Source of the DNA: Nonomuraea roseoviolacea subsp. carminata
GTDB lineage: Bacteria; Actinomycetota; Actinomycetes; Streptosporangiales; Streptosporangiaceae
DNA length: 64,000 bases
Direction of reading: 5' to 3'
Assembly (NCBI RefSeq): GCF_024172185.1
Contig: NZ_JAMZEC010000001.1
Location: forward strand, 8,903,001 to 8,967,000
The notes under the pieces are model-generated. The model was not told the DNA's origin. It did not search any database and worked only from the letters and a program-made list of their open reading frames with translations. Position 1 is the first letter of the stretch; each line of letters begins with the position of its first letter. The position numbers and the translations under genes were made by a program. Positions 25,721 to 34,478 of the stretch are shown here, piece by piece.

Positions 25721-25764
25721 TAGATCGTTCGGTCTACGGAGAACCATATAGAACGGTTGATCTA
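25721..25764. promoter_or_regulatory. Paired TetR operator boxes between SnoaL and TetR genes
   Basis: Two 16-bp boxes share the pattern TAGA-tC-N4-G-TCTA: TAGATCGTTCGGTCTA (25721-25736) and TAGAACGGTTGATCTA (25749-25764). Each is a near-perfect inverted repeat with one mismatched arm pair, and the boxes are 28 bp apart centre to centre. Their position in the divergent gap suits joint control of both genes. Confidence 0.82.
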
Positions 25765-25791
25765 CCCGTCAAGCGGTGGCAGGCTGGCTCC

Positions 25792-26373
25792 ATGACCACA
25801 CGCACCGCTCCGGGGCCGCGCGAACGCCTCCTGGACGCCGCCCGCCGGCTGACCTACGCCCAGGGCGTGGGCGTCGGCGTCGACGCGCTGCTGAAGGCCG
25901 CCAACGTGGCCCGGCGCTCGCTGTACGAGCACTTCGGCGGCAAGGACGGGCTGATCGTGGAGGTGCTGCGGCTCACCACCGCCGAGGACGAGGAGTGGTA
26001 CCGGCGGACCATGCGGGCCGCCGGCGACGACCCGCGCGCCCGCCTGCTGGCCGTCTTCGACGGGCTCGCCGAGGCCATCGACGCGCCGGAGTTCCGCGGC
26101 TGCCGCTACCTCGCCGCCGACCTGGCGGTGGCCGACCCCGACCATCCCTGTCACGCCGTAACCCGCGAGTACCGCGAACGCGTCCACCGGCTCCTGGAGG
26201 AGGAGCTGCGCCGGCTGGGCCACCCGCGGCCGGAGCACGCCGCCACCCAGCTTCTCCTGCTCGTCGACGGCGCCCTGGCGGCCGGAGCCACCCGGCCCGG
26301 CGTGGACCCCGCGGGGTGCGCGCGCGAGCTGGCCGAGCACGTCCTCGACGCCCCGGGGCACGGCGCGTCCTGA
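25792..26373 (+). CDS. TetR family regulator
   Basis: 193 aa. Helix-turn-helix: 'RERLLDAARRLTYAQG', 'GVDALLKAANVARRSLYEHFGGKDGLI'. The C-terminal domain is the TetR_C type with 'GCRYLAADLAVADPDHP'. Divergent from the SnoaL-like gene and probably the protein that binds the two TAGA/TCTA boxes upstream. The ATG at 25792 has no strong ribosome binding site. Confidence 0.9.
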   Translation: MTTRTAPGPRERLLDAARRLTYAQGVGVGVDALLKAANVARRSLYEHFGGKDGLIVEVLRLTTAEDEEWYRRTMRAAGDDPRARLLAVFDGLAEAIDAPEFRGCRYLAADLAVADPDHPCHAVTREYRERVHRLLEEELRRLGHPRPEHAATQLLLLVDGALAAGATRPGVDPAGCARELAEHVLDAPGHGAS

Positions 26374-26407
26374 CCCGGGCGCCCGGCCGATGGGCCGCCG
26401 ACGAGGG

Positions 26408-26482
26408 GGAAGGCTGGGGCGTGGTCAGGGGCGGAAGGCTGGGGCGTGGTCAGGGGCGGAAGGCTGGGGCGTGGTCAGGCAC
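26408..26482. repeat. 25-bp tandem repeat at the end of the NmrA-like gene
   Basis: Three near-identical 25-bp units (26408-26432, 26433-26457, 26458-26482; GGAAGGCTGGGGCGTGG at the start) adjoin a diverged fourth at 26483-26505. The fourth and part of the third are the last codons and stop of the NmrA-like gene, so the array seems to have grown outward from the gene's 3' end. Each copy repeats the stop-codon segment. Confidence 0.9.
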
Positions 26483-27332
26483 GGAAGGCGGTGGCGTGGT
26501 CCGCCGCCCACCGCGCGAACGACCGCGCCGGCCGCCCCAGCGCCTCCTCCACCGCCCCGGTCGGCTCGGCGGGCGGCAGCGCCGCGTACCGGGCGTACCT
26601 CGCCATGAGCGCGGACACGAACGGCCGCGGCAGCCCGCGCCGCACCATGCCCTCCTCGGCCGCCTCCGGCGCGACCTCCTCGAAGCGCAGCGGCCTTCCG
26701 GCCGCCTCGCCGATGATCGTCACGGCCCGCTCGTGGGAGACGCTCTCCGGGCCGGTCAGCTCCAGCCGCCGCCCGGCCAGGTCGTCGGTGAGCAGGGCGC
26801 GGGCCGCGACCTCCACCAGGTCGCGCTCGTCGAGGAGCGGCTCGGCGAAGCCCGCGTACACGTACCGGACGACGTCGCCGGCGCGGATCTGCGCGCCCCA
26901 CGAGACGAGCGCGTTGCCGGCGAACGAGGAGGCCCGCAGGCTGGTCCACTCCATCCCGCTCTCCGCCGCGGCGGCGTCGGTCTCCTTGTTGCGGTCGCCC
27001 ATGGCCCGGGAGGGCTGGAGGCCCAGGGGGTCGTCCACGTTGACGGCCGACAGCGCCACCACCTTGCCGGCGCCGTGCTCCCGGGCCAGGGCGAGCAGGT
27101 CGCCGGGGGTGTCGCCGCACGCGCGGGAGTGCAGGAGGACGGTGGTGACGCCGTCGAGGTGCCGGGCGAGCGTGTCCGGCCGGGACGGGTCGCCCCGGAC
27201 CACCTCGACGCCGCCGGGCAGGTGCGCCGCGCCGGGGTCGCGGGTGACGGCGCGCACCTTGGCGCCCTCGCGGGCGAGCAGGTGGGCGAGGGGACGGCCG
27301 AGGGCGCCGGTGGCGCCGGTGATCAGGATCAT
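26475..27332 (-). CDS. NmrA-like NAD(P)H-binding atypical SDR
   Basis: 285 aa. Rossmann motif 'ILITGATGALGRPLAHLL' (GATGALG), then 'VVALSAVNVDDP' and 'GMEWTSLRASSFAGN', as in NmrA/quinone-reductase-2-like sugar-epimerase-related proteins. It starts 3 bp after the ECF41 sigma stop and forms an operon with it. ECF41 factors are typically linked to carboxymuconolactone decarboxylases, oxidoreductases or epimerases of this kind, so this is the expected partner. Its 3' end lies within the 25-bp repeat. Confidence 0.88.
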   Translation of the reverse strand: MILITGATGALGRPLAHLLAREGAKVRAVTRDPGAAHLPGGVEVVRGDPSRPDTLARHLDGVTTVLLHSRACGDTPGDLLALAREHGAGKVVALSAVNVDDPLGLQPSRAMGDRNKETDAAAAESGMEWTSLRASSFAGNALVSWGAQIRAGDVVRYVYAGFAEPLLDERDLVEVAARALLTDDLAGRRLELTGPESVSHERAVTIIGEAAGRPLRFEEVAPEAAEEGMVRRGLPRPFVSALMARYARYAALPPAEPTGAVEEALGRPARSFARWAADHATAFRA

Positions 27333-27335
27333 GAG

Positions 27336-28295
27336 TCAACCTTCCGTTGGCGGGCTCTGCCGAGCGCGGGTGACGTGGGTGAGCTTGTCGGGGTTGGTGA
27401 CCGTGTAGACGCCGGTCACCTGGTCGCCGTCCGGGTCCAGCTCGACGACCATGACGGCGAACGGCGTGTCGCCGTCGAACAGCACGGCCGAGGGGTCGCC
27501 GTTGACGGTCCGGTAGCGGACCTCGACCCCCTCAGGGATATGGGAGGTGACGCCCGTGATGAGCCGGGCCACCTTGTCGCGTCCGCGTACCGGTCGCTGG
27601 AGGGAGGCCCGCGCCCGGCCGCCGCCGTCGGTCCACAGGGTCACGTCGGGCGCCAGGACGCGCATGAGCGCGTCGAGGTCGCCGCCGAGCGCGGCGGCCA
27701 GGAACCGCTCGGTGACCTGCCGCCGGGCCCGCGGGTCGGGGCGGTGGCGGGGGCGGCGGGCCCGGACGTGCTCGCGGGCGCGGTGCGCGAGCTGCCGGAC
27801 GGCCGCGGGCGGGCGGCCGAGCATGCCGGCGATCTCGGTGTGGGCGTAGCCGAACACCTCGTGCAGGACGAACACGGCGCGTTCGACCGGGGCCAGCGTC
27901 TCCAGCACCACCATGAGCGCCATCGACACCGCCTCGGCGCGCAGCGCCGGCTCCGCCGCGTCCTCCCCCGCGCTCCCGGCGGGGGCGTCCTCGATCACCG
28001 GCTCGGGCAGCCACGGCCCGGGGTAGGTCTCGCGGCGGCGGCTGACGGCGGCCCGGCGGGCGAGGGCGGCGTTGACGGCGACGCGGACCAGGTAGGCGCA
28101 CGGGCCGGCGATCTCACCGGCCCCGGCCGCGCCCCACCGCGCGGCCCAGGCGAGCCAGGTCTCCTGGAGGACGTCCTCGGTGTCGGCGACGCCGCCCAGC
28201 ATCGCGTACACGACGGAGAACAGCAGCTCGCGATGGTCGAGGAAGATCCTGGTCGCCTCCTCCGCCCGGTGGGCGGCCGTCGGCGTGTCGGGCAT
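27336..28295 (-). CDS. ECF41-type RNA polymerase sigma factor with SnoaL-like C-terminal domain
   Basis: 319 aa. Sigma region 2 ('LLFSVVYAMLGGVADTEDVLQETWLAW') and region 4 ('LAPVERAVFVLHEVFGYAHTEIAGMLGRPPAAV') lie in the first 180 residues, here cited by their cores. The hallmarks of ECF41 are present: WLPEP (95-99) after region 2, DGGGR in the C-terminal SnoaL_2 domain, and NPDKL near the end. In this family the C-terminal domain modulates activity instead of an anti-sigma factor. I chose the ATG at 28295 with AAGGAG upstream over a GTG at 28310. Partner: the NmrA-like gene. Confidence 0.93.
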   Translation of the reverse strand: MPDTPTAAHRAEEATRIFLDHRELLFSVVYAMLGGVADTEDVLQETWLAWAARWGAAGAGEIAGPCAYLVRVAVNAALARRAAVSRRRETYPGPWLPEPVIEDAPAGSAGEDAAEPALRAEAVSMALMVVLETLAPVERAVFVLHEVFGYAHTEIAGMLGRPPAAVRQLAHRAREHVRARRPRHRPDPRARRQVTERFLAAALGGDLDALMRVLAPDVTLWTDGGGRARASLQRPVRGRDKVARLITGVTSHIPEGVEVRYRTVNGDPSAVLFDGDTPFAVMVVELDPDGDQVTGVYTVTNPDKLTHVTRARQSPPTEG

Positions 28296-28353
28296 GGCGG
28301 GCTCCTTCACCGGTCGTCGCGATCACCACCTGAGAGGGTCGGCGCCCGCGAAG

Positions 28354-28360
28354 TGTGACA
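28354..28360 (-). promoter_or_regulatory. Candidate -35 element for ECF41 autoregulation
   Basis: TGTCACA, the -35 sequence reported for ECF41-type promoters, reads on the minus strand 58 bp upstream of the sigma ATG. The expected CGTC -10 at the usual spacing is not clear (CGAC occurs closer, 13 bases after), so this is a half-supported site. Confidence 0.4.
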
Positions 28361-28416
28361 CCCCTCCTCGGCCTGTGACGCACCTCACCCGTGGGCGAGA
28401 TATGACAGCGCTGTTG

Positions 28417-28422
28417 TATCTT
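28417..28422 (+). promoter_or_regulatory. Candidate -10 for leaderless iminopeptidase transcript
   Basis: TATCTT lies six bases before the ATG at 28429, so transcription would start at or next to the start codon. No clear -35 is visible. It supports the ATG at 28429 over the earlier in-frame ATG at 28402, which would fall upstream of the predicted transcript. Confidence 0.4.
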
Positions 28423-28428
28423 GGTCGG

Positions 28429-29385
28429 ATGCTTCCACCGATTGAGCCGTACGACCACGGCCACCTCGACACCGGCGACGGCCACCTCGTCTACTGGGAG
28501 GTCTGCGGCAACCCCGCGGGCAAGCCGGCGCTCGTCGTCCACGGCGGCCCCGGGTCGGGCTGCTCGACCAACGCGCGCCGCACGTTCGACCCCGAGCGTT
28601 ACCGGACCATCCTGTTCGACCAGCGCAACTGCGGGCGCAGCCTGCCCCACGCGTCCGACCCGTCGGCCGACCTGAGCACCAACACCACGCAGCACCTGGT
28701 GGCCGACATGGAGCGGCTGCGCGAGCACCTGGGCGTCGAGCGCTGGCTGCTGTACGGCGGCTCCTGGGGCTCCACGCTCATGCTGGCCTACGCCGAGGCG
28801 CACCCCGAACGGGTGTCGGAGATCGTCATGGTGGCCGCCACCATGACCCGCCGCTACGAGGTCGACTGGCTGTACCGAGGGGTGGGCCGGTTCTTCCCCG
28901 AGGAATGGCAGCGTTTCCGCGCGGGCGTGCCGGAGGACCAGCGCGACGGCGACCTGCCGGAGCTGCTGGCCGCCTACCACCGGCTCGTGAGCGACCCCGA
29001 CCCGCGGGTGCGCGCCAAGGCCGCCCAGGACTGGCTGGCCTGGGAGGACGCGGTCATCTCCCTGGAGCCGAACGGCAAGCCCAACGCCTACAGCGACCGG
29101 CCCTCCGACGCCCAGGTGGCCTTCGTCCGGATCTGCTCCCACTACTTCTCCAACGGCGCGTTCCTGGAGGAGGGCGCCCTGCTGCGCGACGCCCACCGGC
29201 TGGCCGGCATCCCCGGGGTGATCGTCCACGGCCGGTTCGACCTGGGGGCGCCGCTGGAGAACGCCTGGCAGCTCGTCCAGGCGTGGCCGGACGCGCGGCT
29301 GGTCGTGGTGGACGACTCCGGCCACACGGGCAGCGACACGATGCGCGACGCGATCCGATCCGCCATCGAGGGCTTCACCCCCTGA
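28429..29385 (+). CDS. pip: Proline iminopeptidase
   Basis: 318 aa, alpha/beta hydrolase of peptidase family S33, releasing N-terminal proline from peptides in the cytoplasm. Typical start 'LPPIEPYDHGHLDTGDGH', oxyanion motif HGGPGSG (38-44), nucleophile Ser112 in GGSWGS, acid in 'HGRFDLGAP' and His in 'DDSGHTG'. 'FDQRNCGRS' is the family's variant of DQRGCGRS, with Asn for Gly. The family is usually about 310-320 residues. The methyltransferase follows 63 bp later on the same strand. Confidence 0.93.
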   Translation: MLPPIEPYDHGHLDTGDGHLVYWEVCGNPAGKPALVVHGGPGSGCSTNARRTFDPERYRTILFDQRNCGRSLPHASDPSADLSTNTTQHLVADMERLREHLGVERWLLYGGSWGSTLMLAYAEAHPERVSEIVMVAATMTRRYEVDWLYRGVGRFFPEEWQRFRAGVPEDQRDGDLPELLAAYHRLVSDPDPRVRAKAAQDWLAWEDAVISLEPNGKPNAYSDRPSDAQVAFVRICSHYFSNGAFLEEGALLRDAHRLAGIPGVIVHGRFDLGAPLENAWQLVQAWPDARLVVVDDSGHTGSDTMRDAIRSAIEGFTP

Positions 29386-29448
29386 CGTCGTGATCAGCCT
29401 TGAGCGGAACCCGTTGGCCGGGGTGCGCGGCTCGGGCTGAATGGAGGC

Positions 29449-30105
29449 ATGACGGCCCCCTACGACGAGATCGCCGACTGGTACGAGACCGAGTTCCTGC
29501 CCAGGAACGCGGACGACCCCCTGGGGCAGCGCCGGGTGCTGACCGAGCTGCTCGGCCGCGGCGAGGGCACGTGCCTGGAGGTCGGCTGCGGCACCGGCGT
29601 CCACGCCGCCGTCCTGCGTGACCTGGGCTGGACGCCGGTGGGCGTCGACCTGTCGGCCGGGATGCTGCGCCACGCCCGGCCGCGCCTGCCGGTCGTGCGG
29701 GGCGACGCGGCGCGCCTGCCGTTCCGCGACGGGTCCCTGCCGGCGGTCGCGACGCTGATGGTCCACACCGACATGCCGGCCTACCCGGCCGTGCTGCGGG
29801 AGGCGGCCAGGGTGCTGCGGCCGGGCGGGGCGCTCGTGCACGTCGGCGTGCATCCGTGCTTCTGCGGCGGGTTCGCCGACCGCGCCGATCCGGAGGCCGT
29901 CGTGGTCAGGCCCGGCTACCTCGACGGCCACTGGACCAAGAAGTCATGGACGGACCAGGGCATCCGCGACAAGGTGGGGGCGAGCCACTGGCCGCTGGCG
30001 GAGCTGCTGGGCGCGTTCCTGGAGGCGGGGCTGGTGCTGGAGGCGTTCGCCGAGGGCGACGGGCCCACGCCGGTGGTCCTCGGCGTACGGGCCCGCCGCC
30101 CCTGA
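29449..30105 (+). CDS. Class I SAM-dependent methyltransferase
   Basis: 218 aa. SAM motif I 'CLEVGCGTGVHAA' (about 42-54), motif II 'VGVDLSAGMLRHAR', and 'VLREAARVLRPGGALVHVGVH', the Methyltransf_11 pattern. The later 'YLDGHWTKKSWTDQGIRDKVGASH' insertion occurs in small-molecule methyltransferases of unknown substrate. It may be cotranscribed with the iminopeptidase. Confidence 0.88.
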   Translation: MTAPYDEIADWYETEFLPRNADDPLGQRRVLTELLGRGEGTCLEVGCGTGVHAAVLRDLGWTPVGVDLSAGMLRHARPRLPVVRGDAARLPFRDGSLPAVATLMVHTDMPAYPAVLREAARVLRPGGALVHVGVHPCFCGGFADRADPEAVVVRPGYLDGHWTKKSWTDQGIRDKVGASHWPLAELLGAFLEAGLVLEAFAEGDGPTPVVLGVRARRP

Positions 30106-30139
30106 CGCGGCGCGGAGTCCTGTCCTCGGCCTCGCGCGG

Positions 30140-30880
30140 TCAGCCCGTGAAGACCCGGCCGAGCCACGCCTGCCAGCCCGCCTCCTGCTCGGCGACGTCC
30201 CCACCGGTGAACAGGACGTGGGAGAGCACCATGACGCCGGGCATCCCCTGGATGAAGCGGTACAGCGCGCCGGACGTGCGGACGCCGAGGGTCTGGGCGT
30301 CGGCGAAGTAGACCACGCCCTCCACAGGTGGCAGCCCGTCCGGCCGGAACGCCACGCGCCGCCCCACCATCTCACCGGCCGCCGGCAGGCCGAGCTCGGC
30401 GTACAGGGCGCGCCAGGCGTCCGGCCAGTCGCGGACGGGCGGCCCGAACGCGGTCACGGGAGCGGCCGGGCGGCCGCGGAAGTGGCCCAGGTACTCGACC
30501 AGCGTGGCGAAGAACATCGCCAGGCCGCTGCGCATCGCCTCGTACTCGGTCTCCCAGTCGTCGCCGGGCAGGAAGCCGCTCGTGACCATGCGCACGACCG
30601 TGCTGCCCCGCTCGCGGCCCTCGATGAGGAACTCGTACGCGACGAACCGCCCGTCGTCGCCCGCCGCGCTGGTGTGCGCGAAGCGGTGGGGCGGGTCGGA
30701 CACCGTGACGGCCGACTCGGGCAGCAACCCGGCGAAGTCGGTGCGCACCGCCTTGTCCGTCACCTCGGTGCGGCCCATGAACCACGAGTCGACGCCGGGG
30801 CCGGTGGCGATGGCCTCCCACACCTCCTCCGGCGTGACGCCGACCGTGGCCTCCTGGGGCAGCTCGAACCGGTGACCCAT
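30140..30880 (-). CDS. SRPBCC / AHSA1-like protein
   Basis: 246 aa. N-terminal START-like (AHSA1) fold: 'LPQEATVGVTPEEVWEAIATGPGVDSWF', cited by EVWEAIATGPG. The C-terminal part (about 145-246) is a second, weaker SRPBCC-like half. It starts one base after the ArsR-like regulator and forms an operon with it, a common pair in actinomycetes in which the regulator controls a lipid- or aromatic-binding START-like protein. The ligand is unknown. Confidence 0.85.
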   Translation of the reverse strand: MGHRFELPQEATVGVTPEEVWEAIATGPGVDSWFMGRTEVTDKAVRTDFAGLLPESAVTVSDPPHRFAHTSAAGDDGRFVAYEFLIEGRERGSTVVRMVTSGFLPGDDWETEYEAMRSGLAMFFATLVEYLGHFRGRPAAPVTAFGPPVRDWPDAWRALYAELGLPAAGEMVGRRVAFRPDGLPPVEGVVYFADAQTLGVRTSGALYRFIQGMPGVMVLSHVLFTGGDVAEQEAGWQAWLGRVFTG

Positions 30881-30881
30881 G

Positions 30882-31493
30882 TCAGTTCTCCCCCTCGCTC
30901 GCCTGCGGCCTGGACGGCTTGACGGACGGGTGGACGGCGACCACGATCCGGTGCTCGCGCCCGCCCTCGGCGCTCTCGTCGTGGTACCTGCCGACCAGGG
31001 CCGTCACGAACGACGTCAGCTCCTCGGCGAACGCCGCCCGGTCGGCCGCGGAGGCGAAGCGCACCTCGCCGTCCATGCCGAACGTCGCCACCCGCTTGCG
31101 GGCCCTGACCGCACCGGTGACCAGCTCGCCGAGATCGCGGACGAGCCGGGCGGCCACCGCGAGCAGCCAGCCCGCCGACAACCGGTCGGGCGACCTGGCG
31201 GGGTCGGGCTGCACGGCGGCCAGCGCCACGGGCGAGATGACGAACGAGGCCGCCGTGGCCCGCATCACGCGCTCGGTGACGTTGCCCTTCCTCCGCTCCT
31301 CGACGAGCTCGACGAGCCCGTGCTTCTCCAGGGTCCGCAGATGGTAGTTGACCTTCTGCCTGGCCAGGCCGACCCGGGCCGCCAGCGTGGTGGCCGAGCC
31401 GGGCTCCACCAGCTCGGCCAGCAGCCGGGAGCGCATGGGGTCGAGGGACGCCTCGGCCGCCGCGGGGTCTTCGATCACCGCCACATCTCGCAT
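30882..31493 (-). CDS. ArsR-like winged-helix transcriptional regulator
   Basis: 203 aa. Winged helix at the N-terminus: 'LDPMRSRLLAELVEPGSATTLAARVGLARQKVNYHLRTLEKHGLVELVEER' cited by its core ATTLAARVGLARQKVNYHL. The C-terminal 120 residues have no known metal site. The ATG at 31493 is six bases after a strong promoter whose transcript would be leaderless. It sits one base before the SRPBCC gene and probably regulates that operon. Confidence 0.88.
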   Translation of the reverse strand: MRDVAVIEDPAAAEASLDPMRSRLLAELVEPGSATTLAARVGLARQKVNYHLRTLEKHGLVELVEERRKGNVTERVMRATAASFVISPVALAAVQPDPARSPDRLSAGWLLAVAARLVRDLGELVTGAVRARKRVATFGMDGEVRFASAADRAAFAEELTSFVTALVGRYHDESAEGGREHRIVVAVHPSVKPSRPQASEGEN

Positions 31494-31500
31494 GCCCGAA

Positions 31501-31517
31501 CCATCGCACCGAAAAAA

Positions 31518-31529
<12 letters not shown>
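31501..31529 (-). promoter_or_regulatory. Leaderless promoter of the ArsR-like/SRPBCC operon
   Basis: On the minus strand TTGACA (31529-31524) and GATGGT (31506-31501) are 17 bp apart, and the ATG follows six bases later. The spacer is A/T-rich. The -35 lies inside the last codons of the ECF42 sigma gene, whose stop is at 31518. Confidence 0.7.
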
Positions 31530-32848
<1,319 letters not shown>

Positions 32849-32852
<4 letters not shown>

Positions 32853-33202
32853 TCGGGGACCTCGTCGATGATCGGCCGCACCTCCATCGCGCAGAGCCGC
32901 GCGTCCGGCCAGCGGGCGGCGATCTCCGTCGCCCGCTCGACGCTGTCGCACTCGACGATCAGGTAGCCCGCCAGGTACTCCTTGGCCTCGATGAACGGCC
33001 CGTCGGTGACCGCCGGGACGCCGTCGCGCACGCGGACCGTCCGCGAGGTCTCCGGTCCGGCCAGCGCCTGCCCGCCGGCCAGCTCGCCGCTCTCGCTCAG
33101 CTCCTTCATCAACGCGTCGACCTCGGTCATGACCTCGTCGACGCTGCCGGCGATCGCCTCCTGCGACGCGGGGTTGCTGTAGATCAGCAGCATGTACTTC
33201 AC
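32849..33202 (-). CDS. YCII-related (DGPF) protein, partner of ECF42
   Basis: 117 aa. YCII domain with the diagnostic DGPF in 'VTDGPFIEAKEYLAGY'. DGPF proteins are encoded beside ECF42 sigma factors across actinobacteria and are thought to be their regulated or effector partner. It ends by overlapping the sigma start (GTGA). An SD-like GGAGGAG lies nine bases before the ATG. Confidence 0.92.
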
Positions 33203-33303
33203 GGAACTCCTCCTGCCCGGCGCGCGTGCTCACCCTCATCCAACCGGCTAGAGGGGCCGGCCGCGAATCGCGCCCCCTCCGCGCCCGGCATGTGCGGCTT
33301 TCG

Positions 33304-33309
33304 TATAGT
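33304..33309 (+). promoter_or_regulatory. Candidate -10 for adenosine deaminase transcript
   Basis: TATAGT lies eight bases before the GTG start, so the transcript would be leaderless or nearly so. No clear -35 is present. Confidence 0.45.
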
Positions 33310-33317
33310 TCACGCAC

Positions 33318-34337
33318 GTGAGCGAGCACCAGACCGGCTTCGTGAAGCCCCTCGGTCCCCCGCCGCAGCCGCGCGACGTCGCCCGGCTGCCGAAGGCGCA
33401 CCTGCACGTCCACCTGGAGAGCACCGTACGGCCCTCGACCGTGCGCGAGCTGGGCGGCCCGCCCGAGCCGGACGGCCCGTTCCGGAGCTTCGGCGAGTTC
33501 GCCGACCATCGGGCCCGGGTACGGGAGCGGCTGGTCACGGCGGAGCACTTCCGGCGGGTGGCGCTGGAGTTCTGCGAGGACGAGGCGGCGCAGGGCACCG
33601 GCTACGCGGAGGTGACGTTCACGGCCGCCGCCCACGGCGAGCGGGTCGGCGCGCCGGAGATGCCGCTGGAGGCCGTGCTCGACGGGCTCGCCGAGGGATC
33701 GGCGCGGTACGGGATCGAGTGCCGGGTGCTCCTGGACCACTCGCGGCGGCGATCCGTGGAGCGGCTGCGGCTGACCGTGGAGCTGGCGCGCCGCCACGAC
33801 GGGGTGATCGGCGTAGGACTGGCGGGCGACGAGAGCCACCCGCTGGCGCCGTTCGCGCGGGTGCTGGACGAGGCCCGGGACGCCGGGCTGCGGCTGGTCC
33901 ACCACGCGGGCGAGACGGCGGGCCCGGACAGCGTCCGGGAGGCGCTGACGCTGGGCCACGCCGAACGGATCGGCCACGGGATCCGCGTCCTCGAGGACGA
34001 GGAGCTGGTGGCCGAGCTGCGGGAGCGGCGGGTGCCGCTGGAGGTCTGCCCGACGTCCAACGTCCTGCTCGGGCTCGTGCCGTCGCTGGCCGCGCACCCG
34101 CTGCCGCGCCTGCGGGAGGCGGGGCTGGTCGTCACGGTCAACACCGACGGGGAGACGGCGCTGGCGGAGGAGTACGGACGGCTGCGGGAGGTGTTCGGGT
34201 ACGGGGACGAGGAGCTGGCCGGCCTCGCCCGGGCCTCGGTCGAGGCGTCGTTCGCGCCCGAGGAGGTCAAGGCGAGGCTCAGGGCCGGAGTGGATGCCTG
34301 GCTGGCCGACGGAGTGGCACCCGCGGCCGGGGCGTGA
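33318..34337 (+). CDS. add: Adenosine deaminase family protein
   Basis: 339 aa, TIM-barrel amidohydrolase converting adenosine to inosine or a related deamination in the cytoplasm. Zinc and substrate motifs: HLHVHLEST, 'HHAGETAGPDSVREAL' (catalytic Glu), 'RIGHGIR', 'VCPTSNVLLG'. The last motif reads NTDGETAL where many homologues have NTDDP: the metal Asp is kept but the second Asp is Gly. Actinobacterial members vary at this position. The GTG start is close behind the TATAGT -10. A 16-bp repeat array follows its stop. Confidence 0.9.
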   Translation: MSEHQTGFVKPLGPPPQPRDVARLPKAHLHVHLESTVRPSTVRELGGPPEPDGPFRSFGEFADHRARVRERLVTAEHFRRVALEFCEDEAAQGTGYAEVTFTAAAHGERVGAPEMPLEAVLDGLAEGSARYGIECRVLLDHSRRRSVERLRLTVELARRHDGVIGVGLAGDESHPLAPFARVLDEARDAGLRLVHHAGETAGPDSVREALTLGHAERIGHGIRVLEDEELVAELRERRVPLEVCPTSNVLLGLVPSLAAHPLPRLREAGLVVTVNTDGETALAEEYGRLREVFGYGDEELAGLARASVEASFAPEEVKARLRAGVDAWLADGVAPAAGA

Positions 34338-34338
34338 G

Positions 34339-34418
34339 GCCGGTCAGGCCCGAAGCCGGTCAGGCCCGAAGCCGGTCAGGCCCGAAGCCGGTCAGGCCCG
34401 AAGCCGGTCAGGCCCGAG
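34339..34418. repeat. 16-bp tandem repeat immediately after the deaminase stop
   Basis: Five units of GCCGGTCAGGCCCGAA (34339-34354, 34355-34370, 34371-34386, 34387-34402, 34403-34418; the last ends in G) begin two bases after the TGA. The next gene is convergent and ends at 34479. The unit is not a multiple of three and it is outside coding sequence. Confidence 0.93.
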
Positions 34419-34478
34419 GCCGGGGATGACGGGCAGGGCGACCAGGTGTGAGTGCCGGGAGCCGAGCTGTGCTCCAGG

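Noticed and set aside
33203..33317. Search for an ECF42-type promoter before the DGPF gene
   Set aside because: I found no TGTCGA-like -35 in the gap, so I do not claim autoregulation.
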